Source of the DNA: Conexibacter sp.
Lineage (GTDB): Bacteria; Actinomycetota; Thermoleophilia; Solirubrobacterales; Solirubrobacteraceae
DNA length: 5,580 nucleotides
Assembly: GCA_025964295.1 (NCBI GenBank)
Contig: JAOPZD010000601.1
Span: forward strand, 1-5,580
Reading direction: 5' to 3'
Below are positions 4,975-5,580 of the stretch, piece by piece. Both the position numbers and the translations under genes were made by a program. The notes below the pieces were generated by a model that was not told the DNA's origin, did no database searches, and saw only the letters and a list, made by a program, of their open reading frames with translations. Each line of letters starts with the position of its first letter. The stretch's first letter is position 1.

Positions 4975-5580
4975 TCAGACGCCCGCGGCGGCGATCAGCG
5001 CGTCGGCCACCCGGGCGGTGGCACCGTCGAGCGCGCCGGGCCGGCGCGCGAGGACCAGGCGCCGCGTCTCCTGCGGCTCCCCCCGCACGGCGACGACCAC
5101 GACGCCGTCGGGCAGCACGTCGAGGAGCACCGGGGCGAGCGTCGTGATGGCCAGCCCGGCGGCCACGATCTGCAGCTTGGCCAGCCAGTCGCGCACGACG
5201 TAGCGGACGTCGGGACGCTCCGCGAGGCCGGGCCAGACGCCGAGCAGCGAATCGCCCGAGTCGGTCCGGCTGGCGACCCAGACCTGCCCGGCGAGCTGCT
5301 CGACCTCGACCGCCCCGGCCCGGGCGCGGGCGAACGGATGGCCGGCGGGAACGCCGAGGACCAGCTCGCGCTCCGACAGCGTGGTGAGGTCCAGCGGCGG
5401 CGACTCGGCGTCGGGCGGCCGGAAGGGCGGCGTGCGGGCGAGGATGGCGAGGTCCAGCGTGCCCGCCCGCAGGGCGCGGGTGAGCGCCGGGGTGGTGCCC
5501 TCGCGCAGGCTGACCGGCAGCTCGCGCGGCAGCGTGCTCAGCGCCCTGGGCACGAGCCCGGCCGCCGCCGTCGCGAACGC
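4975..5580 (-). CDS. LysR-family transcriptional regulator, effector-binding domain (5' end outside window)
   Basis: The last 201 residues and the TGA stop (4975-4977) are present. The reading frame stays open through the right edge, so the true start and the roughly 90-100-residue winged-helix DNA-binding domain are missing. The internal GTG at 5553 is not the start, because the preceding codons continue the family pattern (AFATAAAGLVPRAL). The visible part is a type-2 periplasmic-binding-like effector domain: A-T-A-A-A-G-L-V-P at the first strand and helix, LREGTTPALTRALRAGTLDLAIL as the L-R-x-G-x-x-x-x-L...G-x-L-D-L-A-I signature, ELVLGVPAGHPFA, then DVRYVVRDWLAKLQIVAAGLAITTLAP near the end. 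The V-R-D-W...V-A-A-G-L block is usual in actinobacterial LysR proteins. The effector cannot be told from sequence. It is codirectional with the GH2 gene 96 bp upstream of it; LysR genes usually control a divergent neighbour, which here would lie to the right of the window. Confidence 0.9.
   Translation of the reverse strand, partial: AFATAAAGLVPRALSTLPRELPVSLREGTTPALTRALRAGTLDLAILARTPPFRPPDAESPPLDLTTLSERELVLGVPAGHPFARARAGAVEVEQLAGQVWVASRTDSGDSLLGVWPGLAERPDVRYVVRDWLAKLQIVAAGLAITTLAPVLLDVLPDGVVVVAVRGEPQETRRLVLARRPGALDGATARVADALIAAAGV

Noticed and set aside
4975..5553. GTG 5553 as the start of a short 192-residue LysR-like protein
   Set aside because: The codons upstream to the window edge continue the family pattern without a stop, so the gene is cut by the window and is not a truncated protein.

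Overview
The window is very GC-rich, with G/C dominating third codon positions, and carries two GTG starts. It reads as a soil-type high-GC actinobacterium. One gene resembles the secreted repeat proteins common in Thermoleophilia (Solirubrobacter/Conexibacter-like): RPAGG-type repeats, a Pro/Ala linker, then a C-x-V-P-x-x-x-G motif. That suggests this class, but the assignment is an inference from sequence style and not a database match.

Layout. (1) Bases 1-1560, minus strand: the N-terminal 520 residues of a large secreted protein. It has a signal peptide, about seven or eight beta-propeller-like repeats, a Pro/Ala linker and the first residues of what looks like a PASTA domain, cut by the left edge. 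(2) Bases 1561-1635: a 75-bp divergent intergenic region. (3) Bases 1636-2085, plus strand: a small 149-residue cytosolic protein, probably a lipocalin-like beta-barrel, of unknown function. (4) Bases 2098-4878, minus strand: a complete secreted 926-residue glycoside hydrolase family 2 enzyme, best read as an exo-beta-D-glucosaminidase (CsxA type). It ends 12 bp from the stop of the convergent small gene. (5) Bases 4879-4974: a compact control region with a Shine-Dalgarno, a 15-bp palindrome of LacI-operator type, and a promoter with a perfect TTGACA -35 box. (6) Bases 4975-5580, minus strand: the C-terminal 201 residues (effector-binding domain) of a LysR-type regulator, cut by the right edge.

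How the parts fit. The hydrolase has its own promoter, placed just after the LysR stop codon, with a sugar-type operator immediately downstream of the predicted transcription start. The picture is a secreted enzyme that releases glucosamine from the non-reducing ends of chitosan or chito-oligosaccharides and is induced when a LacI-family repressor (not in this window) lets go of the palindrome. The LysR gene may be an unrelated neighbour. No transporter, deacetylase or glucosamine catabolic gene is visible here. I found no RNA gene, CRISPR array, insertion sequence or intrinsic terminator, and nothing that amounts to an undescribed multi-gene system. The most useful points are the catalytic-site reading of the hydrolase, its operator, and the edge-truncated propeller-PASTA protein.
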